This document shows, piece after piece, positions 49,150 to 61,560 of a stretch of DNA of 64,000 nucleotides. The translations under genes were made by a program, and so were the position numbers. Within the stretch, counting starts at the first letter, position 1, and every line of letters starts with the position of its first letter. The DNA comes from Puffinus mauretanicus (lineage: Eukaryota; Chordata; Aves; Procellariiformes; Procellariidae). Below the pieces are notes generated by a model that saw nothing but the letters and a program-made list of their open reading frames with translations, was not told the DNA's origin and ran no database searches. The DNA lies in contig JAJKFH010001531.1 in assembly GCA_023333565.1 (NCBI GenBank), positions 183,295-247,294 on the forward strand, in the 5' to 3' direction.

Positions 49150-50800
49150 TTAAAAGTCACTTGGTCCTTCTACTTGCCCAAAGGCAAGTTCAGCTTTACA
49201 AAATGAAAGATTTCTTCAACTTGTTAAAGACCTCCAATAATGAAGCATCCATGGCTTTCCAAGGCAGTCTGAGTGCTTCATTACACTGTCTTATAGATTG
49301 CTCCTCCTAATGGCTGACCTGTTGCAATTAAAGCCTGTAACTTCATTTTGGTAAATACTGACATGGGGGACAAAGGGTTTTCTTTCTTTGTTCAGAATTT
49401 TGCATGCTTTCCTTTATCATTTTTTCGTAACATAAATGACCTAAATTTGCTCCAGCTTTCTTCATGGTTTATTTTTTTTCCCTGATTTTCTCTTTGAGCT
49501 CATCTTCCCTACACTGTGTCATGCAAAACTGAACATAAATTTTCTGCTGCGGCTTTATTGATGCTGAGTGGAGTGGGAGAGGCAGTACATGTCTTGCAAG
49601 CTTTATTCCTGTCTGTACATCTCAGTATGATGTTTGTCTTTTTCACAACAACCTGATGTTGTTGACTTATGTTCAACTTGAATAGACTGTTTCCCCCACA
49701 TCTTTTGTGAAGAACTGTTACCTAACCAGTTCGTCCTCATCCTGCATTTATGTAAATGATTACTCCTTCCTATGTTGCACTTGTACCTATTGAATTTCAT
49801 CCTGTTTTCTTCAGACTTTTTCTCCTTTTTTTTTCTTCTAGTGCATTTGATGTCCATCCCAGCTTTGTGTCTAGGGTATCATCTGCCTTCCTAATTCAGA
49901 CTTTCAACACTGAACTCAAGAAATATGCTTGCAGAACCCCTTTTAATGCATAATTCCGAGAACCATTTAAATCTAGTCTTGGATATAGTTTTCCAGTGTG
50001 TTTTGCCCCTATGCTATGTGAGTCTCATTAAGGCTCCATTTTCTGTGCTTCCTTATGAGACCATCTTGAGAGACAATAAAAAGAGCTTAACTACAATCAT
50101 AATATGTTATCTGCTGCTTCTCCCTTCCCCTGCTTGCTTGCCTCTTATAGAAGGAATTTGGACTGGTTGTCATGATTTGTTGATGACAAATTAATGTTTG
50201 TTGCTTGTCTCCTTTTTAACTTTCACATGCGAAGAAGCAACTTAATTATTTGTTCCACCTCTTTTTCCTTAGTTTGTCTGCATTCTTCTGATTTGTCTTT
50301 TTTTATGCTCTTAAAGACTAGAAGGGAACGTAGTCTTTTCCTACTCTTCTAATATCTTGCCCATCATCTTCAAGTTTTCAAACTGACTGTTAATTTTAGA
50401 TGTTGTTTCATATTGGTTCTTCCAGTACCCCAGGATTACATTAAGTGTGTTCAGCTGATCTGAAAGCATCTGGCTTATCTGATCTGTTCCCACACCTGGC
50501 TGAAATCTGACCTTTTTGTGTCTGATGTTAGTAATGATAGTCTCCAACTTGCATCTGACTTGTAGAATAAAGATTTATGAAGAAAAAAGAAAGGCATTAA
50601 GCATTTCAGATGTTTCCCCATCATCTATGGGTAGCTCCTCCTTATCACTGAGTGGTGAAACAATATTTTTATTAATCTCCATCTTGTGATTGTTTGTATA
50701 GAGTGGGCTGCTGATGCAGTAGTTTATCAAGGCTAAAAGTCACTTGTTTCCATTAAATTCTCATTCACCTATAGCTATCCTAAAGAGCTTTCTTGAGAAT
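49150..50800 (-). mobile_element. large ancient CR1/L3-type LINE, minus orientation
   Basis: About 1.65 kb whose segments follow the CR1 order from 3' UTR (left) into the reverse transcriptase (right). Left part: 'aaagacctccaataatgaag' (49225-49244), 'gttgcaattaaagcctgtaa' (49321-49340). Centre: minus frame 49857-49603 reads MKFNRYKCNIG, then LHKCRMRTNWLGNSS, the CR1 block after the RT active site (M-F-N-x-x-K-C…, Y-x-M…L…S…). Right part: 'gtcatgatttgttgatgaca' (50169-50188) and, at about 50590-50610, a minus frame EMLNAFL corresponding to E-x-F-N-A-F-F near the RT start. Heavily mutated with many stops; clearly much older than the copy at 1705. The right end is uncertain. Confidence 0.8.
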
Positions 50801-53040
50801 AGCCATCTTTGTGCCTGATCTGAGATCATGGACCCCAGTACCTCATGCAGGATTGTAGAATATGCTTATTTTATTTCCACCTTCAGTTAAGAAGTGTCCT
50901 CTGGACTTCAGAGGCACCACATCAGGTTCTATGCCATCCATACCAGGCTTAAAAATACCGAGTGCACTAAACCCCTCCACACAGAGATTGTTTTCCTTTG
51001 TTAGTGCAATACCTGCACAAATCTGGCATGTGTTGTGCTCTTAAGTACTTAAAACAAAGATTTCTCATAGACAAAGACTGACACTTCCATAAATCTGCGT
51101 ATGGTTGTGCATTAACACAAACGATGCAGTAGATTTGCAAAATAGGTGTCTATAAAGTTCTATGGAGCAATGTCACTTTAATGATACAACATCAGAAGGT
51201 TGCCTGAAAAAACAACGTCTGTTGAAATGTTCAGAAGAGTGGGAGAATAATTTGCGTTTATTTAATGGCTAATGTCAAAAGAAATTCCTGCAAAAGCAAC
51301 AAGAGTTCACTGTTTTTAGGAAGAATTGGCAGTGACTCTCATTTTTAGTTTGCCTTGTGCTTTCTTTTAGAAGAGATTCTTGTGACCTTTTCTGACAAGC
51401 TCTAACACTTCCATTGTTTGCTGCAGGCCTTTGAAATGTGGCAGAGATAGCCTTGGGCCCAGGGAGGTGCGTTTTGCTAGTTCAGTTCACATTTAACAAA
51501 GCTAAAAGCTTTGAAAATTGCTATTCCTCATCTGTGGTTTAAGTTGCTTAATTCTGGCAACCTGCCCAAAACCCTGAACGTTCCCGTCGTGGCACAAAGC
51601 CAGGGATTGTGAGCCGGCAGCATCCTGGTAGCTCATCTGGGCTTCCAGCACAGATTACACGGGAGCGGAGACTTCAGCCCACGTGCCACCGGGGCAACTG
51701 GAGAAAGGAAGGTGGACACAAGGAAATTGCCCGTCTTCTGAGAGCAGAAAAATGAGGCCCCATCCCTGCATGTGACCTGTTCATACTGTTATATTACAAA
51801 TATATGTAAACATCAGAGAATGAACTCGGCGTTCGCTTCTGCTTAATGGTGTGAATTATATACCTTTTCCTGGGTTTTTTAATTGAAAACATGTTGTTCA
51901 AGACAAAGATTATGCGACCTCAGGGAAGAGAAGCTAGACAAACCTCAGCCAATACTTTTATAATAGTTGAATCTGAGAAGGAGCTCGCAATGACTTTTTT
52001 TTCTTGGCCATACTGACCATCAGGTGAAATTACTTGCGCATGAGTAACCAATTCATTATGTTGTCTCAGATTTGTTTCTCCTTTACCAGCTCATTAACAT
52101 AATCTTCTCCTTGCCATTAGCTAGTAAATTTAGGGCTCCTCAACCTGGTGAGGTAGCTACCCTCACTCCTATGCGGTACTGTTATTCTCTATTAAGAACA
52201 TCCACAGGGGGAGGTAGTCGTCTTGAAATAAACAGTCTGTCTTGTTCTTAATTAATTCCCATGGGCAGACAGGCTCTGTGTCCTGTTGCTCAAGTGAGGA
52301 AATTGTCCAGTAGTTGATGTGTTGTGGCTTGTGGTTCTGAAGGTTTAGAGTTCAGTTCCCGAATACTTGGGTTTTTTTTATCCTTTTAATCCCCAACAAT
52401 GAAAACCAAACCAAAACCCTAAAAGATTATGCTAAGAAAAAGTTACTTCATTACTAGACAAAGTAAAAGCCAAAAGGAGGCTACCAGATAATTACAAAAA
52501 TTACAAAATGAAGTACTTAGCAGTTATGAATTGCCAGATTTAAGGTAGCCTCTGTTACTGTAACCTCTCCCATCTTTGTGCACTATATGCCTGTAGGTTG
52601 TGTACACAGTTCAATTGTATGACTACATACCGTGATTTGCTGCCGGACCACTTCCTCAGTGCTCAAAGCAAAAGTAACCAGACACTGTAATAGAAGAGGC
52701 AGCTGTCTGTAGGGCTGCCATTTTATTTTTTCATAGGAGTTGGAAGGTGTTTAACGAAGCACCGTCTCTTCGTTATGCCAGGTGAATGCCACAGAGAGCC
52801 TGGACAGAGCTCACGACATAGAACTGTTGTGTGACGCTGACCAAGTTACCCAGAGCAGTGTTTGAGGCTACAAATGATGTGTTGCTGTCTTTGGGATGGC
52901 CAGGTCTTAGACTTCATCTTAACTTGTCTAAGTCTGGAAGTTGGTTTTGGGTTATTCTGAGCGCTGTCACCTGCCCCTGGAGTCAGGAGGAGTGCTTTGG
53001 TGGGATGCTGTGGATGCGTACACCAGATTCACATTAGGTA

Positions 53041-53150
53041 GCGTCTTTGAGTTCTTATCATAGTCGATTCACTTTACTGGCTCAGGCAAGTTATCTAATT
53101 CAGATTGTTTCCCTATTTGTAAAATACCAGTTGTGAGTCTCTTATCATGT
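53041..53150 (+). mobile_element. MIR-like SINE relic
   Basis: 'ggctcaggcaagttatctaa' (53079-53098) followed by 'tttccctatttgtaaaatacc' type segment (53108-53128) matches the MIR core order. Short and degraded. Confidence 0.5.
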
Positions 53151-54763
53151 CAATATATTCATTCACCCATCACAGAGTGCCCTAATACTGTGTGATGGCT
53201 ATCATGCCGGAGATCACAGGCAAGTTGAAATGCTATGTTTAATGTAGCATTTGCATCATACTGCTTAAATGAAGCTGAGTGCCATACACTGTAAGTTAAG
53301 GGTAACAAATAACGAGCAACAAATTTTTGCCTTGAGCAGTGAGATAGGCACAGTGTGAGAAGAAATGGGCAGTGATGATTAGAATAAAAAATACCATCAT
53401 CATGTTTGTTCATGGGGTTGGACAAGTAAAAGTTATGTGGATGAAATTACCTCAAGCATGAGGGACTTGCTAAACCTTACAGGCTGGGACCAGAAGTGAC
53501 AGGACGTTGAAGGACAACCATTGTGTATATGATTCAGCCATGCACAGCACAAACTGTGTAAGTTTAGACGTGAGTCAGCCAGGGAGAGTGGCAAACAGTA
53601 GGAAGCTGTGGCTGTCTAGGAGAAGGAATATAGTAATGGGGTCTTGAGGTGTGTGTGGTTCTTGATGGCAGGTGTTATCTTCATCAGTTCTCCCTTGGGT
53701 CCAAAGTATTCAGTTAAACACAGCATCATACACCTTCTGTCATGGGACCGCATTGTCTATCCACTTCCAACTCATAAAGTGAAAACAGACTGAAAGCATT
53801 AACCCCTCCCCAGTTATTTTAAGAGGCAAATCAGGGTGGATTAAACTTTGCAATTAAACTCTCCACAGTGCTGCGAGCAAATGGGTGCCTTTTGCAAATG
53901 GGTGTTATTTGGAAAACTGCAGAGGGGGAGAGCAGAATATCCAGGTGGCTTTGATCACTTGCTTTTTCTTCCCAGATTGAGAGGGTCTGCCATTCTTGTT
54001 GTCTAGAAAGTTACGTTTGATGCATATCCTGGCATTCTAGGTAGCATGTACATACTCCAGCTGCTTTCCTTTCTTTTCCCAGGCATAGTTTAGAAAAGCT
54101 CTTTCCAGCCTCATGGCCACCAAAATATGTAATGGGCAACTGAAAACCCTTTAGAATGAAATAATCTCACCTACTTGACCAACACCTAACTTAAGGCATG
54201 TCCCAAGGATTTCACCTTCCTCCTCACTTTGCCAGGTTCAAACGTGAGAGCATCACGTCGGCTCGGGCAGATGTCTAAATTTTAAGGTTGTGATTGAACA
54301 TGGACTGGTTTAGTTGTGCCAAAATTAAATCTGTAAAATGATAAGCAATTAAAAGCTTATGCCTAAGCCTTTTAAGATAAAAGTTTATATTCTGTTGCAT
54401 ACCCACATTAGGTGTAGGCACAATCAGAATAGTGAGGAGGGCAAAGTTTTAAGATGTCTGATGCTGGAGAAACCTGGAAGTTACCTAAATACTTGTTAGT
54501 AATCTTATACAGGAAACAAATTCAGTGAATCTATAAGTCATACCAGGCAGCTGGGTTTTCAGATCTCCTTCATTTTTAGGGTCAGTAGGGTCTAGAGACA
54601 TTTTGCGTAATCATGCACCATGCCATGCAAATAGAGAGCAACAAAGTTAAAGAATGTATTCCTAAACTGATAAGTTTGTGTATCAGATTAACAGGATGGC
54701 AGAACTCCTAACATTTCTTTCCCGGAAATGTATATTTTCTAATACACCCATGCACTTACATAT

Positions 54764-54800
54764 TATAAAATATATAATATTATTATAAAATATATATTTC
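54764..54800 (+). repeat. AT-rich tandem repeat
   Basis: Two copies of attataaaatatat separated by aatatt; simple AT-rich sequence. Confidence 0.75.
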
Positions 54801-57800
54801 CTTACCAGAAACAAAGAGGAATGCCACTTGTATTTTGTTGTGTCACTGAAGCCATCATCATGTTGTGGTGACCTGCTACTTAAAAAATAACTAACTAGCC
54901 TAAATAAAGAACATCTCAGCACAGCTGGGTCATGAGGATGTTTTTTCCATCTTTGGAATAAAACAGAAAGCAGTTTTATTCCGTCTTTGCAGACTTGATT
55001 TCCATATTCTATTTTGGTGCTGATACCAGTTAAAAATCAGCTTTTGGCTTATGCCCGGACTGTTCCACAGCCCAGAATAAACAAAATTGAATGCACGTTG
55101 GACACGTACAGACCTTGCTAAAGGCATAAATTCTATCAAATGAGCCATATTCAGTTTAGACTACTCCTGGGCTCAGCAGTTTCTATGGGTAGAGCCCTGT
55201 GTTGTTTAAAAAATAAAATTCTAGAGTATCATCTTGATGATATAAAATTATCTTTTTGACTGAAATGTATTTGGGTGTCTTGTTTATATTGCACCTTTGT
55301 ACCATTTTTCTGACTGCTCAGTTCAGCTGAGCTTCCCAAACCTTTTCTGCATCCGGCTGCATGCTGCACATTTTGTCTCACTTAGTTGTGGGTTACTTTC
55401 ATTTACCTTATCTTGCATTTTAACCGTTTCACAATTTTCAGTGAGCCTAGACAGCACTGTAGTTTTGATAGGGATAAGGGAAAATCCCTTTTATTTTGCT
55501 CAGTCAAATAAGTAAGAGACCGTTGCCTGTACTTGCTTCTTGAGAAACAGAACTTGTTGGTTGATTGTTTGTAGGTCTTCCCTATTTCAGCTGTATCTCA
55601 GTCTCAGCTTCCTCTCCTCCTGCAGTTAATTACCATTCCTAGGTTGTTCTCTCAACTCCTTTCCTCTTTGGGGAGTGGTGTTCATTAATATAAAACTCAA
55701 ACCACATAAGTCTTCCACCCAGATTCCCACAGCTGTTACGTACTTCTTTTTTTCCTTACTCTTTCAGCATCTTTCTCTTCCAGCCTTCAACACTGCCTCT
55801 TGCTCTCTTTAAACTCCTCTACCCCCATGCAACCTGTCAACATGCTCTTGAGGGTTGCTCAGACTGAGCCCCTACGATCTTCATTCTGGCTGCTCCCTGT
55901 GTCTCATACGAGGGCTTGGTTCATAGCCTCATGTTCCCATCACCAGTTCCCGTCTTGATTTTCTTCTCCTGAGCGTTGGCCTATGTGTGTCAGAGATGCA
56001 GCTCAAACCTCACTTTGCGAACCATCAGTGCACCTGGTGCTGCGTTCCTGAGAGCAGCAAAACAATTACTTAAATATTTTGAAATGTAGGGATGCAGCCT
56101 AATGTTTAAAGCTGTTGTCCTCTTGTTAACATAGAGTAATGGTCTGATGGGATAATCTCCCAAGAGGAAAAATGCATACACTATAAAACGTATTAATTAA
56201 GCTTCCAGAGCATGTAAAAGAAGAATAAAATAAAGAGACTTCAATGCTTCTGTTAACTGTGAAACAAAGATATCCTGAAGCTAGTGCTGACTCCAGCTGA
56301 TAAATCCACCCACGTGATGCTGCATCTAGATCTGAGCTAGCATGTGAGGGACCAGCTCTGGAACCTCTGCACTTGCCATGCAGTTAATCCACAGCTGGAT
56401 AAAGATCAGTTGCATTAGATTCAGTAACCTGTTGATCAGTGAGCAGATCTGGCAATCTGTTGTGGATATCTCATGCTCTTTAGTAGCATTTCCAAATGAG
56501 TTCTCAGGGACTTTGGCTTTTGAACTCAAAAAGCCAAGTCATGACTGCTGTGTGGTTTAGAAGAATTGTGTAGTCAGTGCTTAAAAGAATTATGTAAGAA
56601 AAAGCTAATTAAATTTTCTTTTCATTTGTTGAGTTCCTACCAATCTTGTAGAGCAAATATATGCTAGAAATAAGTACTTGGTAGTAATTGTGTTTGCACT
56701 GAACCTGTAACTAATATGTATAACCTGCAGGTATCAAAAGAAAATGTTTTTCGTAATGATGCTTCACAAAAAAACCAAACCTAACATTTGTTAACCCTTC
56801 TGAAGGGGTGTCAAGTGCTCATGCACAGTTCTGCCATTACTTATATATCTCCAGTGTGTTTGAGTTGAATACTTTTATCATAGATTGAATAACGAAAGCT
56901 TTGACTCAGATGGTGAAGAGCATAACATTATCATAATATTAACTTCACCTTTATCCAAAAAAGTTGGAGTACTAGTCTGGAAAGACAGCCGTATATAATT
57001 TCTGCTTTATCAGCTAGAGAAGAGACAACTGTGTAGGTACATTATGCACATCCTAAATCTTGCATATACTTTTAGAAAACCTAAAGTAAATGGAAGGACA
57101 AACATGGAAAAAAGCTCCAACTTAAGTATAGATTTTCAAGGAATTGTAATCTGGATTTTAAAAAATTGATAATTTGTAAATAAAATGCAGAATTCTGCTA
57201 AATTTATTGATTTAATAGCTTTGGATGTCCTTTTGTAAAACCTAGTTTTAAAATCAGTTACATCTTCAGTTTGTTACATGTCTAATTAAGGCATTTGAAT
57301 GGTAATATTGCCTAAGGCCCTTTCAGAGTTAGCCAGAAAGTATTTAGGTGGTGACTGGAACATTTAACATTTCTGTAGAGGGCTTCAGTAACAAGTATTG
57401 AGACTTTATAGTTGACATTTAATATATCTGGTAAGTAGTGCTCTACGGTTTGAAGAAGTAGCTCTGTGCTCTAAAAATTTGTTAAAATATCATTTTTCCA
57501 TATCTTGAGAGTGCTATTTTAATTATTTTCTCCCAGCAGTGTTATTTCCATATGTATAATTTAGATAACAAAAATATTTTAAGTAATGCGGTACCTTAAA
57601 TTTGGAGTCAGTGGTTAGTTAGTGGTTTTTGCTTCAAATTGTAAAAAAACAGGAGAAAAACCTGATCTTAGTTACATCATTCTGTATCTGGAGTAACTGT
57701 CTGGCAGCTCCGAAGCAATATTTGTTTCTCTGATTAAAATCTGATGCATAGTGAAGAAAGTTTATCACTTATTGCTGCTTTTTCTTCCCTATTTTGTATA

Positions 57801-59395
57801 TCCCTGTTAAGACGTTAATTCAGTGTATTTAGAGGTATTTGTCTCATCATTAACGGATTTGTTCATGCTGATTTGAATCGTTGACAGGATTAAAAAAAAA
57901 ACAAAACACTTGTTAAAAAGTTATTTTGTACGTATGATCTGTTATTTAAAAAAATCTCAGCAAGGTATACATTTTGCACTTTCTAAATGAGTTGGCAGTG
58001 CTTTTATCTGATGATGAAGTAGGTGTGTTTATAAAACAACTTTTTAGGGCTGACTGTCACGGTAAATGAAAAATTACTTTCCTGGTTCTGTACGTTTTCT
58101 TCCCCAGAAGCAGTGAAAACATAAATCAGTTGGTAGCTAGCAGCTAATCGCTTAGCACTGACATACTTTAGTCAAGTGGGGGCATCGTTGGTCTTTCACA
58201 AATAGGTAATATGGCCAAAAGGATTTACTTGTTAAACTTAAGTGGCTGAGATACACTAAATTAGTTGCTCTATTTTTATCTTAATTTGGGAAAACTCTAG
58301 CTACAAGGTGCTTAAACAGCATGTTTGTTGTGTATATATGCTTTTAATTATATTACATTGAAAAAATAAGCAGGCTCAGTTCTTTTCCTATAATTCGGAC
58401 TTCGGATTTATGTCAGTCAAATTCTGTCTGTTTAATTACATCTAAGAAGTTTTCAAAGTGACAATATTTTTGGGGTGAAATGAGTGTGTATTTCTTGAAA
58501 ACATCAGCTTCTGTCAGTACGTTCTCTGCTGAATTTGAGAAACAGCAGACAGTCTGACAAATACCAAATGCCTGAAATATTTTATTCCATTTTAATTCTT
58601 GGTTTGTGCTAACAAAAATATTACTAAAAGTGTCAAAATACCCTTTTGGGAAATGATTGTTATTAGCTAATGATACTTGTTAGAAACCACCCTCTGATAA
58701 GGATTTATGGCCGAAATGCCTTTTCCACATAGAAAAACGAAAGCCTGGTAGAGGAAGCTCTTTGGGTATGGTTGGAAGTGGCTGTTTAGAAACACTGTGC
58801 CATAATTACCTTTATGCAATCGCGCGCTTAAACAGGAGGAGCGCAGCCAAAAACTTTATGCTGAAGCCTATATGAGATGAATGCATTAAGCATATGTCGC
58901 AGATGCAGTGACTTTGATTCCCATGCTGCAATGGTAGATCGCAACTCGTGGTAAACTTTATCCCTGGTATGCCTGGCTTTTGATCCAGTCGCGGTGTTAT
59001 CTTCATTAAAAGCTTGTGGGGATGCTTTTCCATGGCTGCATTTTGGGAAATTTTTTCAAGGGTATGTATCATGGTCTGTGCAGGACTGTGCCTTAAAGTA
59101 TTTCAGCATGGTGCTTCTACTGGTACAATTCTTGGCCTGTTCTCCTCTGTAGATCTGGAATCCCGTATATCTACATCCTTTGGAGACAAGCGCCAAGGGC
59201 GACGACTGGAGATAATAACAAGCGATTTGTGTCTTTTGCAAGTTACAGTCATTGTAAACTGACAGCTGTGAAGAACCTAAATTCACATCAAAGGCTACAG
59301 ATCATCTAGTTAGGTCAATTAATGTTAATTCTCATCTTCCATTAAATTCTTTCATCTTCTTCTCTTCTTTTCTTTTCTTTTCTTTTTTTTTGCAG

Positions 59396-59574
59396 CCAAG
59401 CCCGATACCAAGTCCTGTTTTGGGGAGAAAGCCAAACGCTAGTCAGTCACTGCTTGTGTGGTGCAAAGAAGTTACAAAAAACTACAGGGGAGTGAAAATC
59501 ACCAATTTTACTACATCATGGAGAAATGGTTTATCCTTTTGTGCAATATTACATCACTTTAGACCAGACCTAAT
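59396..59574 (+). CDS. EHBP1: EHBP1 exon: start of the calponin-homology domain
   Basis: 179 nt, entered in phase 0 and left after two bases (at) completed by t at 60216 to give Ile. It encodes [16 protein letters not shown], then [19 protein letters not shown] and [25 protein letters not shown]. The second part is the N-terminal half of a single CH domain: the LLxWC first helix, the [16 protein letters not shown] core with its invariant Trp and Gly, and the HxFRPDLI turn. The family uses this domain to bind actin. The acceptor has an extended ctttt pyrimidine tract (59360-59391); the donor is gtaagt at 59575. Conservation with mammalian EHBP1 is near complete. Confidence 0.97.
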
Positions 59575-60215
59575 GTAAGTTGTATACTCTCTGTCTGCGT
59601 AAGCTAACTCTCCTAGAAATATGCAACATTTAAGTTTATGTAAAAATCAAATCCCTGTTCGTTTCAGGCATTGAACTGTTTTCACCCTTTTCTTTCAAGT
59701 AGGGGACCATCCTTTCTAAGAAAACAGATTTATGAATGCTCAAACTTTATGACCTCTTTGCTCTCCCTTGTTGCATAAACAATTGTTTCTCCCCTCTCTG
59801 TGATTTGTTTTCCTTCTTCTTAATCTTATACAAAGAACTGACTTCAAGATGATTATGAAAATTGTGCCGGTGTTGAAATGAGATGAGAGGAATAAGCCTG
59901 TAGCTCTTTGTATGCTGACAAGGACGGATTACCTCCTGGTAAATTTGGTTGTCAAGGCCGGCCTCTAGTCCCTGCCTTAACTTCTTTTTTAGATGGAAAG
60001 CTTCAGGCAATGAAACATGTAATCGGTGTTTGTTTATTTATTTATTTATTTATTCCTTTAATTTTCCACACTATTAGTTTTGTTGATTGAATTGCTGTGA
60101 AATTGCTAGTTACTGTACGATATTATTGCATGTCAAATTTTTAGATTCAGTTTGTTTTAAAACTGCTGCTTTTATCAAATACTGTATATACCCACTGTGC
60201 CATTTTCCCCCTCAG
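59575..60215 (+). other. EHBP1: intron, 641 bp
   Basis: Donor gtaagt, acceptor ttttccccctcag ending 60215. Contains a (tta)/(ttta)n tetranucleotide repeat at 60030-60056; otherwise unremarkable. Confidence 0.93.
60030..60056 (+). repeat. (TTTA)n microsatellite
   Basis: About six tttatttatt-type units after tgtttgt; probably length-variable. Confidence 0.85.
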
Positions 60216-60264
60216 TGACTACAAGTTCCTGAATCCTCAAGATATTAAAGAGAACAACAAAAAG
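60216..60264 (+). CDS. EHBP1: EHBP1 exon: CH domain, small 49-nt exon
   Basis: 49 nt, first base completes Ile, last codon aag (60262-60264) is whole. It encodes DYKFLNPQDIKENNKK, the segment after the CH core (consensus IDYxxLNPxxxxENNxxA). Vertebrate EHBP1, as I remember it, has DYKSLNPQ, so Phe here is a small local change. The acceptor is ccccctcag, the donor gtaaga at 60265. The next CH exon (expected to begin AYDGFA) was looked for to base 64000 and not found, so it lies downstream. Confidence 0.95.
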
Positions 60265-61399
60265 GTAAGAACTGCCAGGCAAAAAAACAGACGTAGCTTC
60301 AATTTTGGCTTCACTGCAGGTTTTTATTAATTTTGGGAAAGTGCGGTTGTTTTGCAAGATCATAACTGTGGCTCACAGAAGGTATTCAACCTCCCGCAGT
60401 TCAAATCGGATGCATTATTGACTCTAGTTTGTCATGGTCTTTAACATTCACAACAAGTGAAAGGCTGGAATTAGAGTTTAATGTTTGTATGGCCTACATT
60501 AACTGTGAAAGCGGAGGAGAGGGCTGGCCAGCCTTCTGTGATCACTCTTCTCATTTTTCCAATCAGCCACCTAATTAAAAAAAAAGAAAAATGTAACTGC
60601 TCTTGGTTTGTCGCACGCAAGACTTCCCTTTCTGTTGCTTTAACAGGGCTTCGTGCATCAGTCGCGGTCAATGTTGCTTTGATGGTGATTTTTATAATTT
60701 TAAAGATGAAATTTTACACCTACTTTTATACTGCGCAACTGAGTGAAGCGATGGATGCAACATGGAAAATTTAGGGTAATAAGTATTGAGACACTACTTT
60801 GCAAATAAACTGAAATATTAGCAAAATAGTTTATAGCATTGTGCTAAGCAGCTGTTTTAAACCACTCTTTTTGTACCTTTGTGCTGCAAGGATGTAAAAA
60901 GTTTCTCTGGAAGATACAGGAACTCAGTTTGGGAATCACCAGAAGAGTCTTTATTTCTGTTCAGTATTTTAGACATGTTACAAACTTCAGCTGAGCCCTA
61001 GGGACATGTTTAGAAATTATAATTTTCATGTGAGTCACTGATAATAAAATTGTTCCTGAAGATCATCTGAAAATTATTTTTAAGGAGCTGTCTTCTCAAT
61101 GCTGTGATTTTATTTTTATACCACTTTAAAAATGCTAAATTTAATTGGGATGAAGATATAAAAATATACTTTGAATAAATTAATTAGGTTCAATATTATA
61201 TAGCAAATATAACTAAAGAGTTTTAGATTGTAGATATGTGGAATTTCTGAAAGCGCTTTACTAAAATTCATTTGTGTTTAGGATAATTATATTTTAATGT
61301 GCCTGCACACTCATATGTTAGCCAGGGAGTTACTCGTCTTTAAAATAGTACTTAAGTATTATAAATAATGAAATATCTCCAAACTGATGTTATCTACTG

Positions 61400-61560
61400 A
61401 GTGATTTGACCAATGATATCTTTTTCATAATAATACGGGGTCTTATGATGACCTAAGTGGATTATCCGTGACATCACAGTGTTTTCTGTGACCATATGTT
61501 TTTGTACTTCAAGTTTCGTTGAGTGTCGGGGCTAATTAAGTCGGATTATAAAAAAGAAAG
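61400..61560. promoter_or_regulatory. candidate conserved enhancer with homeodomain and CRE-like sites
   Basis: Repeat-free stretch with GGATTA sites at 61459-61464 and 61543-61548 (bicoid-type homeodomain, e.g. OTX/PITX), a CRE-like TGACATCA at 61469-61476 and a TAATTA at 61533-61538. Function is inferred only from site clustering. Confidence 0.3.

Larger units (their letters stand above)
27664..59395 (+). other. EHBP1: very long intron, 31.7 kb
   Basis: Donor gtaggt (27664); acceptor with a long ctttt-rich tract ending tgcag at 59395. No exon of EHBP1 or of a second gene was recognised. Contents listed separately: CR1 tips at 27893 and 31866, A20 run (35751), CpG-richer patch (38990-39660), GTT repeat (40396), Tc1-like fossil (41050), minus-strand coding-like block (42245-43157), palindrome with tandem repeats (43964-44022), CA-rich A run (48331-48380), large ancient CR1 (49150-50800), MIR relic (53041), and conserved-element-like stretches (54990-55150, 58780-59000). 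Remaining parts look like unique AT-rich intron; intronic enhancers are plausible. Confidence 0.88.

Noticed and set aside
52325..52380. tRNA-derived SINE head (gagttcagttcccgaa)
   Set aside because: Only the B-box-like word is present; no SINE body or tail could be followed.
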